Source of the DNA: Eubacterium sp. UBA3782
GTDB lineage: Bacteria > Bacillota > Clostridia > Lachnospirales > Lachnospiraceae
Direction of reading: 5' to 3'
Assembly (NCBI GenBank): GCA_002368795.1
Contig: DFFG01000003.1
Coordinates: 1-64,000, forward strand
Length of the DNA stretch: 64,000 bases
The notes below the pieces were generated by a model that was not told where the DNA came from, searched no databases, and saw nothing but the letters and a program-made list of their open reading frames with translations. The position numbers and the translations under genes were made by a program. Shown here piece after piece: positions 9,182-17,607 of the stretch. The stretch's first letter is position 1. The number at the start of each line of letters is the position of its first letter.

Positions 9182-10696
9182 ATGGGAAATTACAGCACGA
9201 CCAAAACCGAAATTAAAAACTATATCTTTGCCAGGGTGCCCCTCATCATCATTCAGTCGGCCGAGCGGGCCAGAGTGGAGCGGATGATCGCTGAGACAGC
9301 CAGGGAGATGCGGATCGAGGTGACCTGCTACTCGGATACAAAGCAGATCTACCGCCCGGGCCAGGACACGATCCGGGATGTGGAGAGCGATCCGATCCCC
9401 TTTGCCATGGAGCTGCTTCGCCGCAAGAGGGGAACGACCTTTGTGCTGGCAGATGTGCGCAGGGTCAGTGAGGAGAACCTGTACAGTCGGGAGATCGTCA
9501 ATCTCCTGTATCTGGCCGCAGAGATGGGAGGCACAGTGATCCTGATCACGCCGGATCCTGTGTGGGCAAGGATCGCCCGGATGGGCATGCTGACCAGGCT
9601 CGATCTTCCCGATATGGATGAGCGGACCGCCGAGATCCGTGAATTCGTCCGGCGGTATGGTTCGCGGTATTCCATCGCCTGGGATGAGAACGATATCCAG
9701 CGCGCATCTGCGCTCCTGAGGGGATTTACAGAGATCCAGATCGACAACATCCTGTCTTCCGCGCTGGTGGAAAACGGCGCGCTGGACCGGCGGCATATCT
9801 ATGAGCTGACGAGCCAGAAAAGCCGGATGTACGAGGCAGCCGCAGGCGTCCAGGAGGTCAGGGTCAGCGGGGACCTGCGGATCTCAGGCCTGGACAACCT
9901 GAAGCAGTGGCTGGCAGAAAAGAAGAGGATCTTTTTTGCATCAGAGGAGGAGCTGGCCGCGCGCGGCCTGCAGACGCCAAAGGGGATCCTTCTGGCCGGC
10001 ATCCCGGGATGCGGAAAATCCTTCTCCGCCCGGATGGTTGCCAGAGAGTGGGAACTTCCGCTGTTCAAGTTCGATATCGGCAGCATCTACGACAAATGGG
10101 TCGGAGAGAGTGAGCACCGGATGGCGGATGCCCTGCAGTTTATCGACAATGTTGCGCCCTGCATCGTATGGATCGATGAGATCGAGAAGGCTCTTTCGGT
10201 CTCGGACAGCAGCAACGATACCGGGCAGCGGGTGCTGGGCCAGTTCCTGTTCTGGCTTCAGGAGTCATCAAGCCGCGTATTTCTCGTGGCAACGGCAAAT
10301 GACATCCGAAAGCTGCCGCCGGAGCTGTTTCGCAAGGGCAGGTTCTCGGAGATGTTCTTTGTCGATCTGCCGACAGCAGTCGAGCGGGCGGAGGCCATCA
10401 CCCAGTACATGGAACAGTGCCTGCACAGGACGCCCGACGCGGGCAGCCTGCAGGAGCTGGTTGGAAGAACAAAGGGATTTTCCTATGCGGATATTGAATA
10501 TATGGTAAAGGAGGCTGCCCAGAAGGCACTTCTTTACGGGGATGATGCGGTCAGCAGCGATATGCTTCTGGAACTGACAGAGAAGGTCATCCCGTTTGCA
10601 GATACCAATCCGGACGTGGTCTCCCAGCTGAGAAGCTGGGGAAATTCGCGGGCAGCCGCAGCGTCGCTTCCGGAGAAGGGAGGAAATGAGGCATGA
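9182..10696 (+). CDS. AAA+ ATPase, Ycf46/FtsH-like
   Basis: 504 residues. The C-terminal half is a complete AAA+ module: Walker A GIPGCGKS at ~273-280, Walker B IVWIDE with D332/E333, sensor region ATANDIRKLPPELFRKGRF with an Arg-finger-type residue, and an FtsH-like lid domain. The N-terminal ~220 residues resemble the non-catalytic domain of Ycf46-type ATPases (COG0464), in which the first nucleotide fold is degenerate. No protease motif (HExxH) follows, so it is a remodeller rather than a protease. Its ATG lies one base after the previous stop, and its TGA overlaps the next ATG. It probably acts on the membrane scaffold encoded around it (inference). Confidence 0.85.
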   Translation: MGNYSTTKTEIKNYIFARVPLIIIQSAERARVERMIAETAREMRIEVTCYSDTKQIYRPGQDTIRDVESDPIPFAMELLRRKRGTTFVLADVRRVSEENLYSREIVNLLYLAAEMGGTVILITPDPVWARIARMGMLTRLDLPDMDERTAEIREFVRRYGSRYSIAWDENDIQRASALLRGFTEIQIDNILSSALVENGALDRRHIYELTSQKSRMYEAAAGVQEVRVSGDLRISGLDNLKQWLAEKKRIFFASEEELAARGLQTPKGILLAGIPGCGKSFSARMVAREWELPLFKFDIGSIYDKWVGESEHRMADALQFIDNVAPCIVWIDEIEKALSVSDSSNDTGQRVLGQFLFWLQESSSRVFLVATANDIRKLPPELFRKGRFSEMFFVDLPTAVERAEAITQYMEQCLHRTPDAGSLQELVGRTKGFSYADIEYMVKEAAQKALLYGDDAVSSDMLLELTEKVIPFADTNPDVVSQLRSWGNSRAAAASLPEKGGNEA

Positions 10697-12390
10697 GCGA
10701 TATAGGCAGCCTGAGGGCAGAGCTGGCCAGGCAGGAAAGGATCAATGCGGAGCTGCGCAGCGATCTGTGGGAGCTGGAGAGCGGCGTCAGCAGCGCACAC
10801 AGCCGGCTGAATGAATTCCAGAATAAGACGAACAACACGCTTTCCGGAAGCACACAGCGGATGATCAGCTCTCATAACCGCATCGTGGAGGCCTACGAGA
10901 TCCAGGGCGAGATCGACCATCTGTATGAGCGCTTCAAGCAGGTCGAGCTGGCCAACAAAAAGATCCGTGCCTGCAACAATAAAAAATATTACGAGTTTGC
11001 CAATTACCGTACCGTGCGTAAGCTGGTCCAGGGCATCATGGACAATATGGACATGAACATGGTCTCGGATGAGGTGATCTACAAGTCGGTGGAGAAACAG
11101 CATCTGCAGACCCCAGACTACTGGCTCACCTGTGTGCTGATCAGCATCATGGCCTGGAAAAATGACGACAGGGAGCTGGCAGAACGGGCCATGGCCCGGG
11201 CGATCTCGCTGGACAAGAAGGACAGCGCGATCTTCTACATGCTGTTCCACCTGCGTCTGGGCCGTGAGGAGACGGCGCTCAAATGGTTCTATCTCTATCA
11301 GGAGTGCGACCTGAAGGGCAGCGATGAGCAGACCTTCCTGCTGCTGTTTTCCCTCATGACCAAGACCCTGGATGATTTCGTGGATGATCATACCAAGTAT
11401 GAGATCTACAGCTTTATCAACAAGGTGATCGCCATGAGTGCAAGATCGGCCGGCTTCTCCGAGGAGGAGATCATCCGGCAGATCGAAAACTATCTGATCG
11501 CCATGAAAGACACCGACAACCTTCAGCTCAATCTGCTGAAGCGGTGCATGGACGATTACGGCGAGATCGCCGAGACAGTGATCCTCGCTGAAAACAACAA
11601 AACGATCCTGCAGTTCCTCATGGACGTACGCAGCGTCACGGAGATCGAGAGAAACGCCTACATCAGCAAATTCATCGACGATGTGATCGCAAAGCCGAAC
11701 CAGACCGAGCAGGAGGTCTACGATGAGATCGAATACAACGAGTGCATCATCCGGTGCGACGGCTATGTCGACCAGGCAAAGGAGATGTACCTGAAGGAGC
11801 AGGAGCGCCGGAAAAAGGAGCTGAATCTCATCAAGGAGATGGTCCGCAGGGTGTACGAGAGCTCAGGTGAAGAGGTCAACGGACAGGTCAAAAAGAACAT
11901 GTTCGTCCTGACCGGAGGCCTGCAGCGGAAGGCGATCAGCCGTTATGCCGAGGATTACCGGTCCAGGGTGACAGATGTGCATCCGGTCTCTCTGGGAGAG
12001 TACAGGACGACCGCCGATTTCCGGGATCAGGCCGGCGAGCAGCGGAAGATCGAAGAATACTACGAAACCCAAAAGGCAGAGCAGCTGGCCCAGGTCAAGG
12101 ACTGGCCCGCCTTCGTCGGCTTTGCTCTGGCCGTCGCCTGTGCAGCAGGCGCAGCCTTCGTAAGCCTTATGCTGCTGGCAGGCACCGCGCTTGGACTGAT
12201 CTTCGGCTTCGTACGGCTGCTGATGAACAGCCGGCAGAGAAAGCAGATCGCCAGTGACTGTGCAGTCAATATCAGCAGCAAGACGGATCTTCTCGACCGT
12301 CTCTTTGCAGAATACGAGCAGCTAAAGACTATCTTTTATGAATACGATGCCTACCAGGAGCAGATCGCTGCCGAACTCGGCAAGTTCTGA
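10693..12390 (+). CDS. Membrane-anchored helical protein, paralogue 3 of 3
   Basis: 565 residues; the start overlaps the ATPase stop (ATGA). It has an N-terminal coiled coil (~1-80), a helical body with the signature LRLGREETALKWFYLY preceded by YWLTCVLISIMAW, two membrane helices (~468-507) and a 58-residue helical tail. This is the same plan as the proteins encoded at 5034 and 6816. Being translationally coupled to the AAA+ ATPase makes it the most likely direct partner of that enzyme. It is the last gene of the cluster; the next gene (nitroreductase) has its own strong ribosome site after a 114-bp gap. Confidence 0.8.
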   Translation: MSDIGSLRAELARQERINAELRSDLWELESGVSSAHSRLNEFQNKTNNTLSGSTQRMISSHNRIVEAYEIQGEIDHLYERFKQVELANKKIRACNNKKYYEFANYRTVRKLVQGIMDNMDMNMVSDEVIYKSVEKQHLQTPDYWLTCVLISIMAWKNDDRELAERAMARAISLDKKDSAIFYMLFHLRLGREETALKWFYLYQECDLKGSDEQTFLLLFSLMTKTLDDFVDDHTKYEIYSFINKVIAMSARSAGFSEEEIIRQIENYLIAMKDTDNLQLNLLKRCMDDYGEIAETVILAENNKTILQFLMDVRSVTEIERNAYISKFIDDVIAKPNQTEQEVYDEIEYNECIIRCDGYVDQAKEMYLKEQERRKKELNLIKEMVRRVYESSGEEVNGQVKKNMFVLTGGLQRKAISRYAEDYRSRVTDVHPVSLGEYRTTADFRDQAGEQRKIEEYYETQKAEQLAQVKDWPAFVGFALAVACAAGAAFVSLMLLAGTALGLIFGFVRLLMNSRQRKQIASDCAVNISSKTDLLDRLFAEYEQLKTIFYEYDAYQEQIAAELGKF

Positions 12391-12504
12391 CAGGCCAAAG
12401 GATCCAGCCAGGACGCCGAGGCGTTCTTTAACCGAAGAACAGAAGCCTGGCGGAGAGAAAAACGCAACTCTTATGAAACGTTCATATTATGAGGAGGTAA
12501 CACC

Positions 12505-13026
12505 ATGAACGAAGTAATCAAGACATTGGAAACAAGAAGAAGCTGCCGGAATTTCAAGGATGATCCCATTCCCGAGGAGATTCTTGCACAGATCATCGAG
12601 GCAGGAACCTACGCCGCCACCGGCATGGGCAAACAGTCCCCGATCATCCTGGCCATCACAAATAAAGAGGTAAGAGATAAGCTGTCCGCAATGAACGCAC
12701 AGATCCTTGGCGCAAAGATCGATCCCTTCTACGGCGCACCGGTGATCCTGGTCGTCCTTGCCAAAAAGGATGTGCCCACCTACCAGTACGATGGCAGCCT
12801 TGTCATGGGCAATCTGATGAACGCAGCAAGATCCTTAGGGATCGCCAGCATCTGGATCCACCGGGCAAAAGAAGAGTTTGAGAGCGAAGAGGGCAAGGCA
12901 CTTCTTGCCAGCCTTGGCATCGAAGGCGAGTACGAAGGCATCGGCCACTGTGCACTCGGCTACGCCGCAAAAGCTCCGAAAAAGGCAGCTCCCAGAAAAG
13001 AGAATTACGTCTATTACATCCGCTGA
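12505..13026 (+). CDS. Nitroreductase-family flavoprotein
   Basis: 173 residues, a typical short nitroreductase. The N-terminal RRSCRNFKDDPIPEE segment contributes to the FMN phosphate site in this family, and GMGKQSP and the late GIGHCALGY block also match. Members reduce nitro compounds, quinones or enones with NAD(P)H; the substrate cannot be told from sequence. GAGGAGG lies 9 bp before the ATG. The gene appears monocistronic: an inverted repeat with a T-run follows 41 bp after the stop and overlaps the metA promoter. Confidence 0.85.
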   Translation: MNEVIKTLETRRSCRNFKDDPIPEEILAQIIEAGTYAATGMGKQSPIILAITNKEVRDKLSAMNAQILGAKIDPFYGAPVILVVLAKKDVPTYQYDGSLVMGNLMNAARSLGIASIWIHRAKEEFESEEGKALLASLGIEGEYEGIGHCALGYAAKAPKKAAPRKENYVYYIR

Positions 13027-13067
13027 CAGGCAGAGCCTTCAGAGGATCTTATCCATCAGTCATGAAC

Positions 13068-13106
13068 AGGCAGACATCTGTTGACAAGGCAGATGCCTGC
13101 CTTTTA
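13068..13106 (+). terminator. Hairpin after the nitroreductase, embedded in the metA promoter
   Basis: Arms AGGCAGACATCTG (13068-13080) and CAGATGCCTGCCT (13090-13102) pair over 13 bp with one A/C mismatch, followed by TTTTA. It looks like the nitroreductase terminator, yet its loop and right arm contain the -35 and spacer of the promoter at 13081-13110. Confidence 0.6.
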
Positions 13107-13110
13107 TAAT
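13081..13110 (+). promoter_or_regulatory. Sigma-A promoter for metA
   Basis: Consensus TTGACA (13081-13086), an 18-bp spacer and consensus TATAAT (13105-13110). The ATG of metA is 27 bp downstream, leaving only a short leader without room for a riboswitch. Confidence 0.75.
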
Positions 13111-13136
13111 TTTGAATCAAATGGAGGTGATGCATT

Positions 13137-14060
13137 ATGCCGATCAAGATACAGCAGGACCTGCCCGTCCGTGAGAAACTGGAAGAAGAAAATATATTCG
13201 TTATGGACGAGGACCGCGCCCTGCATCAGGACATCCGCCCGCTGCAGATCCTGATCCTCAATCTGATGCCGCTCAAGGAAGCGACAGAGCTGCAGATCCT
13301 GCGCTGTCTGTCCAACTCCCCGCTGCAGGTGGATGTAACCTTCATGATGGTCACTTCCCACATCGTAAAAAACACATCCGTCAGTCACATCAACAAATTT
13401 TATGTGACCTTCAACGAGATAAAGAAAAAATACTTCGACGGCATGATCATCACCGGAGCACCCGTAGAATTCTACCGTTTCGAGGAAGTCGACTACTGGG
13501 CAGAGCTGACCATGATCATGAATTGGGCCGACAAACACGTGACATCCACCATGTACCAGTGCTGGGGAGCACAGGCCGCACTCTACTACTATTACGGCAT
13601 CCCCAAAAAACTTCTGGACCACAAAATGTTCGGATTGTTCGAGCACAAAGTCAACAACCGCCGCATCCCTCTGGTCCGCGGCTTCGATGACGTATTCATG
13701 GCACCCCATTCCCGCCACACCGAGGTCAATTTGGATGACATCCGCAAGGTAAAGGAGATCACCATCCTGTCAGAATCCGACGAAGCAGGTTTTTTGCTTG
13801 GCATGGCCAAAGAAGGACGCAGGATCTTCGTCCAGGGACATCCCGAATACGACAGGCTCACTCTGGACGCAGAATACCATCGCGACCTCGACAAATGCCT
13901 GGAGATCCAGATGCCCAAAAACTACTACCCAGGCGATGACCCCAACCAAAAGCCCATGCTCACCTGGCGGTCCATGTCCACCAATCTCTACAACAACTGG
14001 CTGAACTTCTACGTTTACCAGACGACTCCCTACGATCTCTACGGAGCACCTTCATTTTAA
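13137..14060 (+). CDS. metAA: Homoserine O-acetyltransferase (MetA family)
   Basis: 307 residues, full length for the MetA family. Catalytic residues line up with E. coli MetA: C142 in YQCWGAQ, then H235 and E237 in GHPEYD. Residue 111 is Glu (GAPVEF). In this family Glu111 goes with acetyl-CoA use and Gly111 with succinyl-CoA, so the product should be O-acetyl-homoserine. That fits the sulfhydrylase gene at 17608, which uses this substrate for methionine synthesis. GGAGGTGA lies 8 bp before the ATG. A family A palindrome lies downstream. The enzyme is cytoplasmic. Confidence 0.92.
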   Translation: MPIKIQQDLPVREKLEEENIFVMDEDRALHQDIRPLQILILNLMPLKEATELQILRCLSNSPLQVDVTFMMVTSHIVKNTSVSHINKFYVTFNEIKKKYFDGMIITGAPVEFYRFEEVDYWAELTMIMNWADKHVTSTMYQCWGAQAALYYYYGIPKKLLDHKMFGLFEHKVNNRRIPLVRGFDDVFMAPHSRHTEVNLDDIRKVKEITILSESDEAGFLLGMAKEGRRIFVQGHPEYDRLTLDAEYHRDLDKCLEIQMPKNYYPGDDPNQKPMLTWRSMSTNLYNNWLNFYVYQTTPYDLYGAPSF

Positions 14061-14099
14061 ATCCGCTGCTTACGCAGAGAAACGTTCCACCCAGAGAAG

Positions 14100-14189
14100 A
14101 AGCCCCTCCCGGGGAAAGACATTAAAGCGAACAATCTGCAGGCCGAAGGCCGAAGCCGTTCGCGTAATGCCTTTCCCCGGGAGGGGCTT
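14100..14189. repeat. Family A palindromic element, copy 1 (likely bidirectional terminator)
   Basis: A perfect 19-bp outer stem (14100-14118 with 14171-14189) encloses the conserved core: CATTA with TAATG, GCGAAC with GTTCGC, and a GGCCGAAGGCC hairpin. T-runs flank both sides. It lies between metA and the convergent symporter gene. Copies 2 and 3 keep the core but change the outer stem in a paired fashion. Confidence 0.8.
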
Positions 14190-14289
14190 TAATAACGGAT
14201 CTAAAAATGTGCAAAAGGGTGGGGACACTGCAAATGCAGTGTCCCCTGGTGTTATGCGTTTATGGATGTGTTTACATCTATGAGATGGC

Positions 14290-15657
14290 TTACTGCGGGG
14301 GCATGTTTGCCATCATGCGCTCAGCATTCTCTTTTGCATACTTGGCTGCCTCAGCATCTGTAATGCGGTAGAAGATAGCCATAATAGCTGCTGCTACAAT
14401 GAATACGATGCCAGGGAGCATGAAAGTAACTCTCATGAAGCTGTTTACCCAGTTTGCATCCGGAGTAAAGCCTGCAACGTATCCGGTGGAGGACAGAAGC
14501 ATCAGACCGATGGTTCCGCCGAGAGCCATACCGATCTTCATAGGCGGAGAAGCAAGGCCGGCAGCGATTGCACGGGTATCTTTTCCGGTCTTCCACAGGT
14601 AATACTCACCTGCATCAAGGAAGATCAGGACCATGTAAGGCATGTAGGTGTAGGTACCGAAGGCGGTGATCGCCATGCAGATGATATACAGGATCCAGCT
14701 CTTGGCTGCGATAAAGCTCAGGATGATCAGGCCGATACCGAAGGTTGCGAAACCAAATACACAGGAATTCTTCTTTCCGAGCTTAGCACCCACGCTGGGC
14801 ATGATCATGGCGGCTACGAAGCCGACAACAGCAGCGACCAGAGAAGCGACGGTCAGCTTTGTGAAGTCACCGACTACATAAATGAAGTAGTAGGTATAGT
14901 TGGACTGATACATGTAGGTTGCAACGTACATTACCGTAAAGGCAACGAATGCAGCCAGCATCTGCGGGTTCTTTACGATCGTACCGATCATATCACCGAC
15001 GGTGATGGTGGGACCGGAAGCATCCTTGTTGACCTGCGGATCCTTGCCGTCTGCCAGTGCAGAGATACGGCCCAGAGCCCAGGGCATCGGAATCATGAAG
15101 ACAAGTGCTACGACGAAGTAGTTCCAGCTTCCGAAGGGAAGGACAGTGACCAGCGTCGGAATGAAGGAACAGATGAGCGTGATGACGGTGGACTGACGGG
15201 TCATGTTGATGGACATTGCGTTTCTGTTCGCCATGTTCGCTCCGGCAACAGCTGCAAGTACACCGTAGTAACCAGTCTGGATCAGGTTCATTAAGCAGTT
15301 CAGAATCGTATAGGATACGGAAAGAACAGCTACACGAACGACCATAGGTGCTGTACTGGTGTTGCAGACCTCAAGGAGGATCATGACGGCCAGTACCCAG
15401 CGGCCATAGTACAGCCAGGTCTGGTTTTTGCCCTTGTTGCCGATCTTGACCTTCTCGATGATGGCACCGGCAAACAGGGAAACAATAAAGTCAATTGTCT
15501 TTGCGATACCCAGCGCAGCGGCCAGGGTCGCGGCAGGAATCAGAAGTACCTCAGTTGCGAAGGTATTCAGGTACATGAATCCAACCATGATGGCCAGGGT
15601 AAGGAGTGAATACGAACCCATGGTCCATATTTCTTTTTTGCTGCTTGTTACTTCCAT
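14290..15657 (-). CDS. GPH-type sugar:cation symporter (MFS)
   Basis: 455 residues with about 12 hydrophobic segments. The start at 15657 is preceded by GAGAGGAG; an upstream in-frame start lacks a ribosome site. The N-terminus (MEVTSSKKEIWTMGSYSLL) and the segment MNLIQTGYYGVLAAVAGANM with a following RN..S....R block resemble glycoside-pentoside-hexuronide:cation symporters (PF13347 type). Substrate unknown. It stands alone, converging on metA and diverging from the MATE gene, with no sugar-catabolic enzyme beside it. Confidence 0.75.
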   Translation of the reverse strand: MEVTSSKKEIWTMGSYSLLTLAIMVGFMYLNTFATEVLLIPAATLAAALGIAKTIDFIVSLFAGAIIEKVKIGNKGKNQTWLYYGRWVLAVMILLEVCNTSTAPMVVRVAVLSVSYTILNCLMNLIQTGYYGVLAAVAGANMANRNAMSINMTRQSTVITLICSFIPTLVTVLPFGSWNYFVVALVFMIPMPWALGRISALADGKDPQVNKDASGPTITVGDMIGTIVKNPQMLAAFVAFTVMYVATYMYQSNYTYYFIYVVGDFTKLTVASLVAAVVGFVAAMIMPSVGAKLGKKNSCVFGFATFGIGLIILSFIAAKSWILYIICMAITAFGTYTYMPYMVLIFLDAGEYYLWKTGKDTRAIAAGLASPPMKIGMALGGTIGLMLLSSTGYVAGFTPDANWVNSFMRVTFMLPGIVFIVAAAIMAIFYRITDAEAAKYAKENAERMMANMPPQ

Positions 15658-15722
15658 TTTTTTTCTCCTCTCTCTTGACAGGTTCTTAAAAACGCCAAAA
15701 CCCGCAGTAATTTCATGCAATT

Positions 15723-15731
15723 ATTGTAACA
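15723..15731 (-). promoter_or_regulatory. Extended -10 promoter for the symporter
   Basis: On the minus strand the sequence reads TGTTACAAT, an extended -10 (TGnTACAAT) about 65 bp before the symporter ATG. No good -35 is seen. Confidence 0.45.
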
Positions 15732-15820
15732 AAAGCGAATAATTCAGACTATGTAAGGATAGTACAAAAACTGATGCGTAATTTCGAAAAATTTTATATT
15801 TGTCTGGCGGGTTCTGACTC

Positions 15821-15850
15821 TTGTAATGAATAGCATAAAAGTGATATAAT
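15821..15850 (+). promoter_or_regulatory. Promoter for the MATE gene
   Basis: TTGTAA (15821-15826), an 18-bp spacer and an extended TGATATAAT ending at 15850. Transcription would start near 15857, giving a leader of about 117 nt. Confidence 0.65.
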
Positions 15851-15856
15851 AATTAA

Positions 15857-15973
15857 TTACGAAAGCGGTATAACGCTGATACAGATCACCAAAGGGAAGG
15901 CAGGAGGAGCAGGATTTGCTCCTCCCTTTTTGTATATGGCAGGTTTCTTCCCTCCTGCCGGCAAGAGGTTTTT
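15857..15973 (+). promoter_or_regulatory. MATE leader with terminator and competing antiterminator hairpin
   Basis: A 9-bp intrinsic terminator stem (15903-15911 with 15917-15925, then CTTTTT) lies in the leader. The segment GGCAGGAGG (15899-15907) can instead pair perfectly with CCTCCTGCC (15951-15959), which would break the terminator. A small AGCG/CGCT hairpin lies at 15864-15877. This is the layout of a transcription-attenuation switch. Leaders of MATE genes are the known home of the guanidine-IV (mepA) riboswitch class; whether the upstream ~45 nt match that aptamer cannot be decided by eye. Confidence 0.55.
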
Positions 15974-17479
15974 ATGGCAGAACAGGAAAAAAGGACGATA
16001 AAGACAGCGCTTGACCTTATTCCCTTTGGCAGCGGCGGGCCGGATCCTGCTGTGCTCAGGGAACGAAAGAGTGAGCTGCCATCCGGCGTGACACGCAGCA
16101 TGCTTCGAAGCGATGTGCTGATGATCACCCTGCCCAGTCTCTGTGAACTGGTTCTGACCCAGCTGACCAGTATGGCAGACCAGGTTATGGTCGGGCGGCT
16201 TCCGGGGGAGGAGGGCATCATGGCCCTCAGTGCGGTCGGGATCGCCATGCAGCCGAAGTTTTTGCTGATGACGATGGGCATGGCGATGAATGTAGGTGCT
16301 ACCGCGATGATCGCCCGGTACAGGGGAAAGCAGGACCGGCGGATGGCCAACCAGGCGTTTCGGCAGGCACTCTTTCTGAATCTTCTGCTTGGCCTGGCCT
16401 TTTCGGCCCTGGGGCTTGTGGGAGCAGAAGGGCTGATCCGGTTTATGGGAGGAGAAAACCTGGCGCCAGAGACCATGCAGGCCGGGATCCGCTATGTTCA
16501 GATCGCCATGTACGGCTTTCTGCCCCTGATGATGACCTTTACCATTACCGGCGCTCTGCGAGGGATCGGTGATTCCCGTACGCCTCTGATATACAATACG
16601 ATCGCCAATGTGGTGAATCTTATCTTTAATTATATGATGATCTACGGAAAGTTCGGGTTTCCGCGCATGGGTGTGGATGGCGCAGCCTGGGCGACGAATA
16701 TCGGGCAGATCGCCGCTTTTCTGATCGCCTTGGCGACTGTGTTTGGGAAGGACCGATATCTTCGCGTGGATCTCAGGGAGCCATTCCGCTTTGACTGGGA
16801 GCTGATGAAGGATATCGCATTGATAGGGATCCCGTCCATGATCGAACAGCTCTTTATGCGCACCGGCATCATTATCTATACGCGCTTTATCGTTGGCCTC
16901 GGAGATCTTTACTACGCAACGCATCAGATCCTGATGAGTGTGCAGGCCATGACCTTTATGACCGGACAGGGATTTGCGACGGCCAGCACTACGCTTATGG
17001 GGCAGAGCCTGGGGAAGCGGCGGTACGATATGGCGAAGCTGTACATGCAGACGACCAGGCAGCTTGGCTTCTGGGTTTCGATCCTGCTGGCACTTCTGAT
17101 GGTATTCTTTAACCGGACGATCATCGGCTTCTACAACAGTACGCCGGAGATCATTGCCGTCGGCAGCCAGATCATGATCCTGATGGCCGCAAGCCAGCCG
17201 ATCCAGAATTCCCAGTTCATCATCACCGGAGGCCTGCGGGGAGCAGGAGACACCCGGTACACGGCGGTTGTCATGGCCGTGACCGTCCTGGGTGTGCGCA
17301 CGGTTCTGGCCTGGTTTGCCATACGTGTGCTTGACCTTGGCATCTGGGGCGCATGGATCGCCCTGATCGCAGACCAGTGCCTCAGGTCTCTCCTTGTACT
17401 TCTCCGTTTCCGGTCCGGCCGGTGGGCTTTTATCCTTCCTCCGACCCAGGGCGGCGGCCAGGAAAGCCAGGAAGACTAA
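15974..17479 (+). CDS. MATE-family multidrug/cation antiporter
   Basis: 501 residues with 12 hydrophobic segments in two similar halves. Family blocks include LPSLCELVLTQLTSMADQVM near the start of helix 1, and GALRGIGDSRTPL and its second-half counterpart GGLRGAGDTRYTA. MATE proteins export organic cations or drugs in exchange for Na+ or H+. The ~45-residue soluble N-terminal extension before helix 1 is longer than usual. It is expressed from its own promoter through a leader with alternative hairpins, so induction by a small molecule is likely (inference). Substrate unknown. Confidence 0.88.
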   Translation: MAEQEKRTIKTALDLIPFGSGGPDPAVLRERKSELPSGVTRSMLRSDVLMITLPSLCELVLTQLTSMADQVMVGRLPGEEGIMALSAVGIAMQPKFLLMTMGMAMNVGATAMIARYRGKQDRRMANQAFRQALFLNLLLGLAFSALGLVGAEGLIRFMGGENLAPETMQAGIRYVQIAMYGFLPLMMTFTITGALRGIGDSRTPLIYNTIANVVNLIFNYMMIYGKFGFPRMGVDGAAWATNIGQIAAFLIALATVFGKDRYLRVDLREPFRFDWELMKDIALIGIPSMIEQLFMRTGIIIYTRFIVGLGDLYYATHQILMSVQAMTFMTGQGFATASTTLMGQSLGKRRYDMAKLYMQTTRQLGFWVSILLALLMVFFNRTIIGFYNSTPEIIAVGSQIMILMAASQPIQNSQFIITGGLRGAGDTRYTAVVMAVTVLGVRTVLAWFAIRVLDLGIWGAWIALIADQCLRSLLVLLRFRSGRWAFILPPTQGGGQESQED

Positions 17480-17516
17480 TTTTTGCTAATTGGGAATTTC
17501 ATCCTTTTATAAGGAG

Positions 17517-17525
17517 TGGTATAGT
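17517..17525 (+). promoter_or_regulatory. Extended -10 promoter for metY
   Basis: TGGTATAGT forms an extended -10. The -35 region 17 bp upstream (TTTCAT) is weak. The metY ATG is 83 bp downstream. Confidence 0.5.
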
Positions 17526-17607
17526 AAGAAAAGGGCAGCCGCATGAACTGCCTTATATGGCAGCTGCATTCGCCAAATTAAGATTTAACCGCACGGAGGA
17601 GTACGCA

